Source: Rhodospirillaceae bacterium (GTDB taxonomy: Bacteria; Pseudomonadota; Gammaproteobacteria; Steroidobacterales; Rariloculaceae). From it: 64,000 nucleotides of DNA. The position numbers and the translations under genes are program-made. Where the stretch lies: the NCBI GenBank assembly GCA_002718345.1, contig PBDA01000024.1:57132-121131 (forward strand), in the 5' to 3' direction. The notes under the pieces were generated by a model, which was given only the letters and a program-made list of their open reading frames with translations, was not told where the DNA came from and searched no databases. Shown in pieces: positions 42,942-53,475 of the stretch (within the stretch, counting starts at the first letter, position 1; every line of letters starts with the position of its first letter).

Positions 42942-45476
42942 CTATTTTGCTTTTTTATCAACTGTTTTAGGTTTTTTTGATAATTTTTTCTTTACAGTTC
43001 TTTTTCTTTTCTGGGTTTTCTTTTTTGTGGTAGAAACTGGCGATCCGGCTAGTTCGATAGGTGAAAAATCATCGACTGCAAGTAAACTGGTAACTTTGGA
43101 ATCAAATTCTCGGATTTTTCTTGCTTCTACTTCGGTGAGAATTCCTCGTTTCTCACACTCTTCAATCTGTTTAGCTAAGGTCCGTGACTCTAGTTGACCT
43201 GCTTGGTTGGCGTCAGAGATTTTGCGCCCAATAGATTCTACTTTCTCAGCAAGCTCAAGAGCCTCCTGCAATAGCATTGGGTAATTACTGGGTTCGGTTC
43301 TTTGGTAAATGTCTTGGCAAAGTCTTTGCCTAGTGCCACTTGAACTCATCATTAGTTCCGCAATGTCCAGCCCAATTTCATCTGAAGGTGCGGAATATGT
43401 CCTTCCTCTTGGAAAAATTAAGAATCGTAATACGCGCGCAATCCATGGGACTGGGAAATTTCTAAGGAACCCATGTAGTTGTTCTTGTGTCCGGTAAAGC
43501 AAAGTTCGGCAACTCCACTCAACCAATGGCAGGTCAGCAGAAGGTCGTCCTTGGTCTTGATAGTATTTCAGAACCATTGATGCTAAGTAAAGATAGCTCA
43601 AAATATCCCCTAGCCGTGCAGAAATAAGCTCTTTTCTTTTGAGTGTTCCTCCAAGAGTTAACAAGGCTGCATCAGTTGCTAGAGCAAAGGATGCACTGTA
43701 TCGATTGATATGTTGATAGTAACGTTTAGTGGGGCCCTTAATTGGAGCGCCTGAAAGTTTAGAGTGAGTAATAGCCATCACGAAAGATCGAATAGCATTG
43801 GAAATTACATGGCCAATATGAGAAAAAACTAGTCGATCAAATTTTTTTAGACCAGCTTCTCTATCATGGTCATGAGCTGCATCCATTTCTTCTAGGACAA
43901 AAGGATGGCAACGAGTAGCCCCTTGGCCAAAAATTATAAGATTGCGTGTCAGAATATTTGCGCCCTCAACAGTGATAGCAATAGGAATAGATTCATAGTC
44001 TCTGGCAAGGTAGTTTTTGGGCCCTAGCATGATGCCTTTGCCACCATGAATATCCATTGAATCATTCGCGACAAGCCGTCCCATTTCTGTGTTGTGGTAC
44101 TTAAGTATGGCGGTTGGTACAGCTGGTTTTTCGCCGGCATTAAGAGCCGCACAAGTTACTCTGGATGCAGCGGTCATAATGTAGGTATGTCCTGCCATCC
44201 TACCAAGGACTTCCCCCACACCATTAAACTTGCCAATGGGGAGGTTAAATTGTTGCCTTATTCTTGCGTATGCACCGCTTGCATAGATGCTAGACATGGC
44301 ATTACCAAGTGCATTACTCGGTAAAACGATACCGCGGCCTGCTGAGAGCTGTTCGACTAACATACGCCAACCTTCCCCCGCCATACGTTTTCCTCCGATT
44401 ATGTTATCGAGAGGCACAAAAACGTTTTTTCCACTGGTAGGACCATTTTGAAAAGGTATGTTGATAGGAAAGTGACGGCGACCGATCTCAATTCCAGGAA
44501 GATTTGTTGGTATCAAAGCAGCCGTAATCCCATAACTATCCTGTTCTCCAATCAGATGTTCTGGGTCGTATAACTTGAAAGCTAGACCAAGTACTGTGGC
44601 TATTGGGGCAAGAGTAATGTAACGCTTATCCCAATTTAGTCGAATTCCAATAACCTCCTTTCCATCAAATTTGCCTCGGCAAATTACACCACTATCTGTT
44701 ATCGCTGTCGCGTCTGAACCTGCTCGTGTTGAAGTTAGGGCAAAGCAAGGAATTTCCTTAGCTTTGGCTAATTTCGGAAGCCAGTATTCCTTTTGCTCGT
44801 CTGTACCATAATGAAGTAAAAGTTCAGCAGGCCCTAGTGAATTAGGTACGCCGATGGTAGAAGCTGCAGTTGCACTTCTTGACGCTATTTTTGTAAGAAC
44901 CATAGATATGCCTACTGAGGAAAACCCCAGACCTCCATATTCTTTGGAGATAAGCATCGAGAAAAACCCGTTTTTTTTAATAAAATTCCAAACTTTTTCA
45001 GGCATATCTAATAGCTTGTGAGAAATTTCCCATTCGTCCAGGAGTGCACATAATTCTTCAGTAGGCCCATCCAGAAATGCTTGTTCTTCTTCTGTAAGAG
45101 TTGCGGGGGGTAGCTCATTTAGTTTTTGCCAACTTGGAGAGCCAGAAAAGAGCTCTCCTTCCCACCATACGCTACCTGCTGATAGAGCATCACGCTCTGT
45201 CTTAGAAATTGTTGGTAGCATGCCTTTGAAGACTTCAAGGACTTTTATACTGATATGTTCACGACGTAGAGATTGCACATTAAGTAGTGCCAAGGCAGTA
45301 AATATTAGCCAGATGACTACATGTAGAAAGCTAATGCTACTGGATAAAGTGGTGAAGAGGACTAAAGTAGCCCCAATTGTAGCTGTAGAAGTTTTTAGAT
45401 CGATCCGCCTATAAGATAGGCTTATCGAAACAACAATAATAATGAGCAGCCAGAACAACGTTTCCACTATGTGCAA
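42942..45476 (-). CDS. fadE: Acyl-CoA dehydrogenase, FadE type, with Lys-rich C-terminal tail
   Basis: First enzyme of fatty-acid beta-oxidation. Two to three membrane helices (about 1-70) are followed by the ACAD fold with PEKVWNFIKKNGFFSMLISKEYGGLGFS, CFALTSTRAGSDATAI and the YLARDYESIPIAITVEGANILTRNLIIFGQGA region (as blocks), and the DUF1974-like C-terminal part. At 844 residues it is slightly longer than E. coli FadE. The last 31 residues contain 16 Lys/Arg, an uncommon basic tail. The catalytic base region near VEGAN is intact. Confidence 0.93.
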   Translation of the reverse strand: MHIVETLFWLLIIIVVSISLSYRRIDLKTSTATIGATLVLFTTLSSSISFLHVVIWLIFTALALLNVQSLRREHISIKVLEVFKGMLPTISKTERDALSAGSVWWEGELFSGSPSWQKLNELPPATLTEEEQAFLDGPTEELCALLDEWEISHKLLDMPEKVWNFIKKNGFFSMLISKEYGGLGFSSVGISMVLTKIASRSATAASTIGVPNSLGPAELLLHYGTDEQKEYWLPKLAKAKEIPCFALTSTRAGSDATAITDSGVICRGKFDGKEVIGIRLNWDKRYITLAPIATVLGLAFKLYDPEHLIGEQDSYGITAALIPTNLPGIEIGRRHFPINIPFQNGPTSGKNVFVPLDNIIGGKRMAGEGWRMLVEQLSAGRGIVLPSNALGNAMSSIYASGAYARIRQQFNLPIGKFNGVGEVLGRMAGHTYIMTAASRVTCAALNAGEKPAVPTAILKYHNTEMGRLVANDSMDIHGGKGIMLGPKNYLARDYESIPIAITVEGANILTRNLIIFGQGATRCHPFVLEEMDAAHDHDREAGLKKFDRLVFSHIGHVISNAIRSFVMAITHSKLSGAPIKGPTKRYYQHINRYSASFALATDAALLTLGGTLKRKELISARLGDILSYLYLASMVLKYYQDQGRPSADLPLVEWSCRTLLYRTQEQLHGFLRNFPVPWIARVLRFLIFPRGRTYSAPSDEIGLDIAELMMSSSGTRQRLCQDIYQRTEPSNYPMLLQEALELAEKVESIGRKISDANQAGQLESRTLAKQIEECEKRGILTEVEARKIREFDSKVTSLLAVDDFSPIELAGSPVSTTKKKTQKRKRTVKKKLSKKPKTVDKKAK

Positions 45477-45506
45477 ACCTCAGACTTGAAACTAGATAAG
45501 GCTAAC

Positions 45507-46502
45507 CTACAAAAGATCCTCTACATTCTTTTTTTCTTCTCGTAATTCAGCATTCGTTACATCCATTCGTTCACGGCTGAATTCGTCTATCGATAATCCC
45601 TGAACAATTTCATAGCTTCCATCACCTGCACATTTAACAGGGTATGAGTAAACTACCCCTTCTTCGATACCATAACTACCATCAGATGCTACAGCCATGC
45701 TGACCCAGTCATTTCCAGTGGTGCCTAAAGCCCAATCCCGCACATGGTCAATTGCAGCTGAAGCTGCTGAAGCAGCTGAAGACGCACCACGTGCTTTAAT
45801 AATGGCCGTTCCCCTTTGTTGCACAGTAGGAATAAATGTTTCCCGGTACCACTCTACAGAAACTAGATTAGATGCAGAGTCACCCGAAACATTTGTATGT
45901 GCTATATCTGGATACTGAGTTGCCGAGTGGTTACCCCAAATAATCATTCCTTCCACTTCTGATACATGCGAACCGCATTTATCTGCTAATTGTGCTTTTG
46001 CGCGATTATGATCTAAACGTGTCATAGCGGTGAAGTTCCTATGGTCTATGTCTGGCGCATTTGATCGAGCTATCAGCGCATTTGTATTTGCAGGGTTTCC
46101 CACCACCAGGACTTTAACGTCAGGGTTAGCTACTTCATTAAGGGCCTTTCCTTGAGCCGAGAAAATTTTTGCATTGGCGACTAATAAATCTTTTCTTTCC
46201 ATATCGGCACTTCGCGGCCTTGCTCCCACGAGTAGCGCATAATCTGTGTTTTTAAAGCCTATTTGCGCATCATCAGTAACGACAATCGAATCGAGTGTAT
46301 TAAAAGCACAGTCATCAAGTTCCATGGCGACTCCATTAAGAGCATCCATAGCAGCCGGGATTTCAAGAAGTTGGAGAATAACTGGTTGATCTGGTCCAAG
46401 TAATTGGCCAGAGCCAATTCTAAAAGCCAATTGATAGCCAATCTGTCCGGCCGCACCAGTGATGGCAACTCGAACTGGTGCTGGGTATGCTGGGGTTGTC
46501 AT
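45507..46502 (-). CDS. mdh: NAD-dependent malate dehydrogenase
   Basis: TCA-cycle enzyme of the cytosolic-type LDH/MDH family. The Rossmann motif is [14 protein letters not shown], with the substrate arginine region [25 protein letters not shown], the [10 protein letters not shown] block with Asp, and the catalytic His in [14 protein letters not shown]. At 331 residues it is full length. It resembles the Mdh of many proteobacteria without the E. coli type. Confidence 0.96.
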   Translation of the reverse strand: MTTPAYPAPVRVAITGAAGQIGYQLAFRIGSGQLLGPDQPVILQLLEIPAAMDALNGVAMELDDCAFNTLDSIVVTDDAQIGFKNTDYALLVGARPRSADMERKDLLVANAKIFSAQGKALNEVANPDVKVLVVGNPANTNALIARSNAPDIDHRNFTAMTRLDHNRAKAQLADKCGSHVSEVEGMIIWGNHSATQYPDIAHTNVSGDSASNLVSVEWYRETFIPTVQQRGTAIIKARGASSAASAASAAIDHVRDWALGTTGNDWVSMAVASDGSYGIEEGVVYSYPVKCAGDGSYEIVQGLSIDEFSRERMDVTNAELREEKKNVEDLL

Positions 46503-46636
46503 AGTGATTTATTTGCTCCGCTGAGGATAGTAAGGCGTCAATATCTAGAGGATTGGGAATTCTAGCATGCGGGTAATGTACCGAATAACATGCGAGCAAT
46601 TTTCTTATTTTTTAATCAACCATACCAAATAAGGAG

Positions 46637-46981
46637 TCAGTCGCCTTCTGGGTTAGCTTCTCTATATGCTTGGACTTCTACATTGAAATCTGAGGCAATA
46701 GTTTCCATTTCTGCAACAGCCGCATTATACCGGCTAAGCATAATCGCTTTATATTCTTCTGGCGCATCATCTCCAGCAGCAGTTAATTCTGCATCAACAC
46801 AATCCATATACTCGTTCATAGATGCCATATATTCTCTTATGGCCCCCTGAGCAGCTAATAGTTCATCCATTGTTGAGTCTGCGCCAGAGGGAATAGACAC
46901 TAGGGGTGGATAATCGCATTCCTGAGCGGAGACACCTGAACTAACTGCAAATAAAAGAATAAGAAATCGCAAGACATTCAT
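46637..46981 (-). CDS. Small exported protein of unknown function
   Basis: A 114-residue protein with a clear signal peptide (about residues 1-19, cleavage near VSA-Q). The mature part has two Cys (in QECDYPP and MDCVDAE), is acidic and largely helical (MDELLAAQGAIREYMASMNEYMDCVD). A disulfide between the two Cys is plausible. No catalytic motif is visible. It lies divergent from gshA and downstream of nothing obvious. Confidence 0.75.
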   Translation of the reverse strand: MNVLRFLILLFAVSSGVSAQECDYPPLVSIPSGADSTMDELLAAQGAIREYMASMNEYMDCVDAELTAAGDDAPEEYKAIMLSRYNAAVAEMETIASDFNVEVQAYREANPEGD

Positions 46982-47114
46982 ATGCTTACCCCAAAATCAT
47001 CGTAATAATCGCATGAACTATACCCTAAGCTTTGTAGTGACACCATATACCGTTCCTGCGTATTTAGGGTTGGTTGGTTAGACTGTGGGCAAGTTTCTTT
47101 AAGGCGGGGTTCAG

Positions 47115-48665
47115 GTGCTTGATTTGCGACTAAGTTGGTTGTCTGATTTATGTAACGCTCAGTTAGTACAGCAAGGTTTACGTGGTCTTGAAAAAGAGAG
47201 TCTTAGAATAGACCCAAAGGGACAGCTTTCCCTTAAGCCTCATCCAAAGTTACTTGGTTCGGCACTAACCCATCCATACTTAACTACTGACTATTCAGAG
47301 GCTATGCTCGAATTTGTAACCCCGCCCTACTCTACCAATTGGGAGGCAGTGCAGTTTCTTTGCGATTTGCACACATTTGTAATTCGAAATATGGGTGATG
47401 AACTGCTTTGGTCGCAGAGTATGCCTTGCAATATACCTACAGAAATCGAGATTCCTGTTGCAAATTATGGTAGATCGAATGAAGGAAGGCTTAAAACTGT
47501 TTATCGGAATGGTTTGGGATATAGGTATGGAAGAAAGATGCAGGCTATTTCAGGAATACACTTTAATTATTCCCTTCCACTTCAATTCTGGGAGCCATAT
47601 AAAGAATCTCTGCAAAGCAGTAAATCAATCCAGGATTTTATTTCTACCCAATATATGGGGCTCATAAGAAACTATCGGAGGCATGCTTGGCTATTGATTT
47701 ATCTTTTCGGCGCTTCTCCTGCTCTTTGTAAATCATTTTTAGAGGGCTCTAATATGATATTGCAGGAATTAGAACCTCAAACTTGGTATGGACCATATAG
47801 CACATCTCTCCGAATGAGTAGAATCGGCTACCGAAATCAGTCACAGGCAGCACTCCGTATTTCTGCAAACTCATTAGAAGAGTATATTTCAGGGCTTGGA
47901 GAAGCAGTGTCTAATTCCAGTCCGCAGTTTGAAAAAATCGGCGTGCATGTTGATAACCAATACAGGCAGCTGAATACAAATACACTGCAGATAGAAAATG
48001 AGTACTACGGCTCCATACGCCCTAAACCACCGGCTGATAGTACTAAACGACCTTTACAGGCACTGGCAAAATCAGGTGTTGAATATGTCGAGGTTAGAAC
48101 ATTAGATTTAAGTATGTTAGATCCAGTGGGTGTAAATCAAACACAGCTTCGTTTTTTAGAGGCACTTCTTATCTATTGCTTGCTTCTTGAAAGTCCACCA
48201 ATCACAGTAGAGGACCAGAAAGAGATTGATGCTAGGGACTTGCTAGTAGCCGAAGAGGGGCGTCGCAAGGGGCTGAAATTACCACGTAATGGTGCCTCGG
48301 TTTTACTAGAGTCATGGGCTCTAGAGATATTGAGCCCTATAAGAATTATTGCCGCAATACTGGACTCTTGCGATGAGGGATATGTGAGTGCTGTTGATTC
48401 TCAAATTGCGGCTGTTAAAGAATCAGATCTTACGCCATCAGCAAGGATTCTCGCTAACCTTAGGGAAACGGGCATGAGCTTTATAGATTTTTCATTAAAG
48501 TGTTCAGAGTCCAATAGCCAATACTTGTCTGAACTAGCATTAAGCTCTGAAAAGCAAAGTCTATTAGACGAACTTGTCCAAAACTCATTTTCAGAACAAA
48601 AAATTTTAGAAAGCGAAACAAAACTGTCATTTGGAGATTATCTACAGGATTTTTTCAGGCGTTGA
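47115..48665 (+). CDS. gshA: Glutamate-cysteine ligase (proteobacterial GshA)
   Basis: First enzyme of glutathione synthesis. Seen: GLRGLEKESLRID, ALTHPYLTTDYSEAMLEFVTPP, SMPCNIP, ISGIHFNYSLP, the YRNQSQA region and VEVRTLDLSMLDPVGV. At 516 residues the length fits the E. coli type. The start is GTG 47115, since the conserved N-terminal LSWL...GLRGLEKE begins there. GshB is not in the window. Confidence 0.96.
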   Translation: MLDLRLSWLSDLCNAQLVQQGLRGLEKESLRIDPKGQLSLKPHPKLLGSALTHPYLTTDYSEAMLEFVTPPYSTNWEAVQFLCDLHTFVIRNMGDELLWSQSMPCNIPTEIEIPVANYGRSNEGRLKTVYRNGLGYRYGRKMQAISGIHFNYSLPLQFWEPYKESLQSSKSIQDFISTQYMGLIRNYRRHAWLLIYLFGASPALCKSFLEGSNMILQELEPQTWYGPYSTSLRMSRIGYRNQSQAALRISANSLEEYISGLGEAVSNSSPQFEKIGVHVDNQYRQLNTNTLQIENEYYGSIRPKPPADSTKRPLQALAKSGVEYVEVRTLDLSMLDPVGVNQTQLRFLEALLIYCLLLESPPITVEDQKEIDARDLLVAEEGRRKGLKLPRNGASVLLESWALEILSPIRIIAAILDSCDEGYVSAVDSQIAAVKESDLTPSARILANLRETGMSFIDFSLKCSESNSQYLSELALSSEKQSLLDELVQNSFSEQKILESETKLSFGDYLQDFFRR

Positions 48666-48699
48666 GAGGATGAGGTATCGGTTAATATTTTTTGTCTTT

Positions 48700-49917
48700 T
48701 CAACTAATGAAGGCTTTTAAGTCAAAGTCCATATCAGATAGTTTTTCAACGTCCACTCGACTGCGGCTTGCAATTAGCTGTTTACCAATCATAAATGCTT
48801 TAGGTAGATTTACTGCTTCAACGGCTGTAATTCTGCCTAAGCGAGTATAGAAAACCGCAAAGGAAGATTGTTTTGGATTGCCGTGTATGAAAATCACATC
48901 ATGCTCTTCCGGTAAACCAGCAATTTGTAGCTTTAGTTTGTATTGATCAGACCAAAACCAAGGAACTGCTGAGTAAGGCTGCTTTATGCCAAGATAAGTC
49001 TTTGCTGCTGTTTTTGCCTGATCAATGGCGTTTTGAACAGACTCTAATCTGATTCGCTTGTTAAGTAGTTTATTTGGATGGTTAGTGCAATCACCAGCAG
49101 CAAATATGCGTGAACTTTCTGTGCATGCATACTCATTCACAACAATTCCGTCTTCACATAGCAAACTCGCTGCTTGCGCCAGTTCTACTTCAGGTTTTAT
49201 GCCGACACCAACTATAACTAAATCACAAGAAAAACTTTTTCCATTTGCAGTTATAACAGCATCAACGTGAGTATTACCCTTAAATTGATTAACCATAGTT
49301 GAGAAATTTAGGTTAACCCCTGCTCTGGTATGGTACTCATGATAAAAGGAAGAAACCTCAGAGGAGACAGTGCGTGACATTGGGCGTTTTGTAGCCTCTA
49401 AGATGGTTACCTCAAGTTTATTTGCAATAGCAACTGCTGCAACTTCTAAGCCAATATAGCCTGCGCCAATAATGACAAGTTGTTTGGCTGTTTTGAATTT
49501 AGGCAATATGGCATCTACATCATTTAAAGTTCGAACATAATGGACCCCACCAAGATTAGATCCAGGTATCTCAAGTTGACGTACCCTGCTTCCAGTCGCG
49601 AGTAGTAGGCCATCAAACTCTAGAATGCGATCATTATCTAATCTCACTTTAGACTTTATTGGATCAACTTCTGTGGCCCTAACGCCTAACTCAAGATCAA
49701 TATTGTTCGCTTTATAGAATTCAATAGGTCTTATTAAAAGTCTTTCGCGTTGAAGTTCACCTGCTAAAAATTTCTTGGATAGAGGCGGTCGTTGATAGGG
49801 TGGATACTTTTCATCTCCCACAAGAGTGATTTTTCCATCAAACTTATTTTGCCTCAAAGTTTGTATTGCTTGGGCCGCTGCTTGACCTGCCCCTACTATG
49901 ACAAAGTGTTTCGCCAT
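48700..49917 (-). CDS. FAD-dependent ferredoxin/rubredoxin reductase-like oxidoreductase
   Basis: Two-dinucleotide-fold flavoprotein like rhodocoxin/putidaredoxin reductases. The FAD motif is IVGAGQAAAQA with YPPYQRPPLSKKFLAGE, the NAD motif VIIGAGYIGLEVAAVA, and the second FAD motif RIFAAGDCTNHP. At 405 residues it has the usual C-terminal domain (VPWFWSDQYKLKLQIAG). It has no active-site Cys pair. The partner ferredoxin is unknown and no P450 or dioxygenase is nearby. Confidence 0.92.
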   Translation of the reverse strand: MAKHFVIVGAGQAAAQAIQTLRQNKFDGKITLVGDEKYPPYQRPPLSKKFLAGELQRERLLIRPIEFYKANNIDLELGVRATEVDPIKSKVRLDNDRILEFDGLLLATGSRVRQLEIPGSNLGGVHYVRTLNDVDAILPKFKTAKQLVIIGAGYIGLEVAAVAIANKLEVTILEATKRPMSRTVSSEVSSFYHEYHTRAGVNLNFSTMVNQFKGNTHVDAVITANGKSFSCDLVIVGVGIKPEVELAQAASLLCEDGIVVNEYACTESSRIFAAGDCTNHPNKLLNKRIRLESVQNAIDQAKTAAKTYLGIKQPYSAVPWFWSDQYKLKLQIAGLPEEHDVIFIHGNPKQSSFAVFYTRLGRITAVEAVNLPKAFMIGKQLIASRSRVDVEKLSDMDFDLKAFIS

Positions 49918-49985
49918 GAATTTCTTTCTTACCGATTGTCTGTTAAAAACAGCATATTAACTGTTCTAGACTAATGAGAGACAAG

Positions 49986-50957
49986 ATGACACATATGATT
50001 CAACTTAAAAAATTTGGTGGTCCCGAGGTTCTGCAATGGACAGATATTGAATTAGGCGAACCAGGGCCTGGAGAAGTTCGGGTTATACACAAGGCAGTCG
50101 GTCTAAATTTTATCGATACATATAGGCGTTCAGGCCTATATCCTATTGATTTGCCTAGTGGGCTTGGAACGGAAGCTGCCGGTGTTGTCGTTAGTATTGG
50201 AGAAGGCGTTAAACATGTGTCTCCAGGGGATCGGGTTGCTTACGCCATGGGACCGCAAGGTTCATACTCCGAGGAGCGCATAATGCCGGCAAACTGGCTA
50301 GTAAAGCTGCCAGATGAAATAACTTATCAGATCGCTGCGAGCATGATGTTAAAGGGGCTTACGAGTTGGTACCTATTGCGACAGACATACAGTGTACAGC
50401 CGGGAGAATGGATACTTCTTTATGCGGCAGCTGGAGGGGTAGGTTTGATTGCTGCCCAATGGGCAAATGCATTAGGAGCTAATGTTATTGGTGTTGTCAG
50501 TACAGAAGAAAAAAAACAACTAGCCCTTCAAAATGGATGTGAGGCTGTTTTGCTTTCGACAGACGATATAGTGTCCGAAGTTAAAAAGTTGACTAACGGT
50601 GAAGGTGTTCCAGTAGTCTACGATCCGGTGGGAAAGGATACATTGATAACATCTCTGGATTGTCTGAGGCCTCGGGGGTTACTTGTGAGCTTTGGTAATG
50701 CTTCTGGACCAGTTGAAGGGCTAAATCTGCTAGAACTAGCAAAACGTGATTCCCTTTATGTAACACGACCTGGTCTATGGAGTTATGTGAATGATAGAAA
50801 AGATCTTGAAGCAGGCTGTGCTGATTTATTTGCTCAGGTAAATAATGGCAATGTGGTAATTACGGTAGGCCAGAGTTTTGCTCTTTCTGATGCTGCTGAT
50901 GCGCATCGTGAGCTGGAGTCGCGTCGAACTAAGGGCTCTTCAGTACTATTACCCTGA
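49986..50957 (+). CDS. qorA: NADPH:quinone reductase (QOR, zeta-crystallin family)
   Basis: Zinc-free medium-chain dehydrogenase/reductase. Seen: FGGPEVL, GLNFIDTYRRSGLYP, LGTEAAGVV and the NADPH fold LLYAAAGGVGLIAAQWA. No catalytic or structural Zn ligands are visible, consistent with QOR. I use ATG 49986 with a GAGAG upstream; 49974 and 49995 are alternatives. It is divergent from the preceding flavoprotein gene. Confidence 0.93.
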   Translation: MTHMIQLKKFGGPEVLQWTDIELGEPGPGEVRVIHKAVGLNFIDTYRRSGLYPIDLPSGLGTEAAGVVVSIGEGVKHVSPGDRVAYAMGPQGSYSEERIMPANWLVKLPDEITYQIAASMMLKGLTSWYLLRQTYSVQPGEWILLYAAAGGVGLIAAQWANALGANVIGVVSTEEKKQLALQNGCEAVLLSTDDIVSEVKKLTNGEGVPVVYDPVGKDTLITSLDCLRPRGLLVSFGNASGPVEGLNLLELAKRDSLYVTRPGLWSYVNDRKDLEAGCADLFAQVNNGNVVITVGQSFALSDAADAHRELESRRTKGSSVLLP

Positions 50958-50978
50958 TATAAATAACTTAAAAGGGGT

Positions 50979-53345
50979 TTAGGTTAGAGGCACCAGTGGC
51001 CACATGAACGGTAACAACAGCATTACAGTTATAAAAATAACAATTGTAAGTGGTAATCCAAGCCTAATGTAGTCAGCGAATCGGTATCCGCCTGGGCCCA
51101 TAACCAAAATATTTGCAGGGTGAGAGATCGGGCTTGTAAAACTAGCTGATGCTGCCATTGCTACTGCCATCATTGCTGTTTGAGGGGCAACCCCAAGGTC
51201 AGCACTGGCCGATAAGACTATAGGAGACATCAGTACAACAAGAGCTGCTGTTGGAATTATCATCGTACCAGCGGCCGTGACTAAGTAAAGTCCGCCTATG
51301 ACCCACCACGGTCCTAATGGGCCTAGAAATGACATAGTTTGTTGTGCTATCAATTGCGCTGCACCTGACTGCTGCATAGCAGTGCCCAAAGGGAGCATTC
51401 CGGCAATTAAAAAAATAGCTCGCCAATCGATTGCCCTATAAGCTTCTTCCATAGTTAAACAGCGTGTGAGTACCATCAGTGTTGCTCCGATGACAGCTGC
51501 TATGTATATCGGCAGCCAACCAACTAGTACGGATAAAATTACCGTAACCATTATTCCACCTGCAACAGGAGCCCGAGCAGTGTCAATAGTTCTTTGGGTT
51601 ACCGGTGTAAGAATTAAAAATTCTGGGTCTTTTTCCAGAACGCTAAGTTTCTCTCGGGGTCCTATTATGAGAAAGGCATCTCCTGACTCTAAAACTAGTT
51701 GATCAAGGTTTGATCTGATTGCCTCACCTTTTCGCCAGACAGCAACCAACTCCAGACCATATTTATCTCTAAAGTTCACCTCGGATATGGGTTGTCCTGC
51801 GAGTGTGGAGCGGGGGTCCAAGGTCGCTTCTAATAAACTTAGTCGGTCGGACTCAAATACTTGAAAGTCCGCATGTCCTCCGCGTTCAATCTTAAGTTCT
51901 TGGAGCCCTCTCAGGACATCAAGGTCTTCTTCTCGACCTTGAATTAGTAATAAATCACCACTTCGAAGAGATTGGTTAGGTTCTGGCATTATTCTGAGCT
52001 CACCTTCTCGAAAAAGAGCTAGTAAGCGGAAATCAAAAGCATCACCAAGCCGACTTCGCATTAGAGTATCTCCGGCTAACTGAGATTCTCGTGGTACACG
52101 TACTACAAAAATACGCTCTTGTAGGCGGTATATCTGGCTCAAGTCTTTTTCATCTAATTCTCGAAAGTCGGAAAACTCATGCGAACGTTGAAGCTCCTCA
52201 ACTGTGTCGGGGCTGGCTTGAAGCAGCAAGGTATCTCCTGGTTTCAGCGGAACATAAGCTAAGTTTACGCGCCGAACTAAATCACCTCGTCTTATAGCTA
52301 GGACGTTAGCACCATATGTTTTTCGAAATTCCGAGTGGTGCAAAAGCTCGGCTACCAGTGGTGAGTTTTCCTTAACAACAACCTCGACTAGTTTGACCTG
52401 TCCCGTCATTAGACCCTGAAGCACAGGTGCTTCTCGTTCAATTACCAATTCACTCCACCGTTGGAATTCGCGAAATCGGTCTAGTCTTCCTTGTACAACA
52501 AGTTTTTGTCCTCCTTTTATTATAGTTTGGCGAGATGGCATCAGTTCAGTTTTTCCATTATGTTCGATTGCAATAACAATTAGCCCAGCTGCCCCTCCAA
52601 TACGACTTTGACCAAGTGTTTTCCCAACAAGAATAGAATCTTCTGGTACTCGCATTTCGAATGCCCGCGAGTGCAGACCATATTGTGTGCGGAGGTTTCG
52701 TTGGCTACGTTTTTGTGTTGCCTCTTCTGGCTTGGCTCTTGGTAGCAGATAGCGAGAAGTAAGTGCTATAAAAAGGGTTCCGGCAATAAGAGCAGATATT
52801 CCTATTGGTGTGAAATCAAACAATCCAAATGAAACTTCTCCTGCTTGTTCAAGTGCGCCAGTAATTAGTAAATTAGGAGGAGTACCAATCATTGTGGTAA
52901 GTCCCCCCAGAAGACTTCCGTAGGCTAAAGGCATAAGTAAGCGGGACGCTGGAATTCGTGTACGCCTTCCTATTTCTATAACAACAGGCAGTAATAATGC
53001 TGCTACTCCAATATTATTCATAAAAGCGGAAAGGGACCCAGCCGTTATCATGATTACTATTATCATGCGGAGTTCCTGTCGACCTGCTACCCCTAGAACA
53101 GTTCTACCAATTACATTGGCGATACCAGTTCGTGTTAGACCATCACTTAAAATGAACATTGCCCAAACAGCAATAACTGCAGGATTAGAAAATCCAGCTA
53201 CAGCTTGTTCCGGAGATATTAGTTGAGTTACCACTAAAGCACCCATCACAAGAAGGGCCGTAAGATCCATGCGAATTTTTTCACTAACAAAGAGCACTAA
53301 CGACACGGTTAGGATGGCTAGAACAAGTCCGATTTCAAATGTCAA
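50979..53345 (-). CDS. SLC13/DASS-type permease with four RCK_C (TrkA-C) domains
   Basis: Two membrane halves (about 1-200 and 594-788), each with the conserved SxSxFxxxN-like segment (SLSAFMNNIGVAALLLPVV) and the GTPPNLL motif in the first. They flank a large cytoplasmic insert holding four tandem TrkA-C domains at about residues 228-295, 317-386, 411-478 and 502-570. Two is the usual number. The family moves anions such as sulfate or dicarboxylates with Na+ or H+, and the RCK_C domains probably sense a small ligand. The substrate is unknown. Confidence 0.9.
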   Translation of the reverse strand: MTFEIGLVLAILTVSLVLFVSEKIRMDLTALLVMGALVVTQLISPEQAVAGFSNPAVIAVWAMFILSDGLTRTGIANVIGRTVLGVAGRQELRMIIVIMITAGSLSAFMNNIGVAALLLPVVIEIGRRTRIPASRLLMPLAYGSLLGGLTTMIGTPPNLLITGALEQAGEVSFGLFDFTPIGISALIAGTLFIALTSRYLLPRAKPEEATQKRSQRNLRTQYGLHSRAFEMRVPEDSILVGKTLGQSRIGGAAGLIVIAIEHNGKTELMPSRQTIIKGGQKLVVQGRLDRFREFQRWSELVIEREAPVLQGLMTGQVKLVEVVVKENSPLVAELLHHSEFRKTYGANVLAIRRGDLVRRVNLAYVPLKPGDTLLLQASPDTVEELQRSHEFSDFRELDEKDLSQIYRLQERIFVVRVPRESQLAGDTLMRSRLGDAFDFRLLALFREGELRIMPEPNQSLRSGDLLLIQGREEDLDVLRGLQELKIERGGHADFQVFESDRLSLLEATLDPRSTLAGQPISEVNFRDKYGLELVAVWRKGEAIRSNLDQLVLESGDAFLIIGPREKLSVLEKDPEFLILTPVTQRTIDTARAPVAGGIMVTVILSVLVGWLPIYIAAVIGATLMVLTRCLTMEEAYRAIDWRAIFLIAGMLPLGTAMQQSGAAQLIAQQTMSFLGPLGPWWVIGGLYLVTAAGTMIIPTAALVVLMSPIVLSASADLGVAPQTAMMAVAMAASASFTSPISHPANILVMGPGGYRFADYIRLGLPLTIVIFITVMLLLPFMWPLVPLT

Positions 53346-53475
53346 AATCTGTTAATCCATTTTTCTTTAAGCTAGAACGACTTGTATTGTGAAAAATACA
53401 TGTAGACGAATTCTAAACCTAGAGAGGCTTATACAAAAGTAGAAATGGTGAACAGTTGTTTAGTAAGACGTGGTT

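Noticed and set aside
47022..47070. Inverted repeat ACCCTAA/TTAGGGT upstream of gshA as an operator
   Set aside because: Only 7-bp arms separated by 35 bp; such a match is expected by chance in an AT-rich intergenic region.
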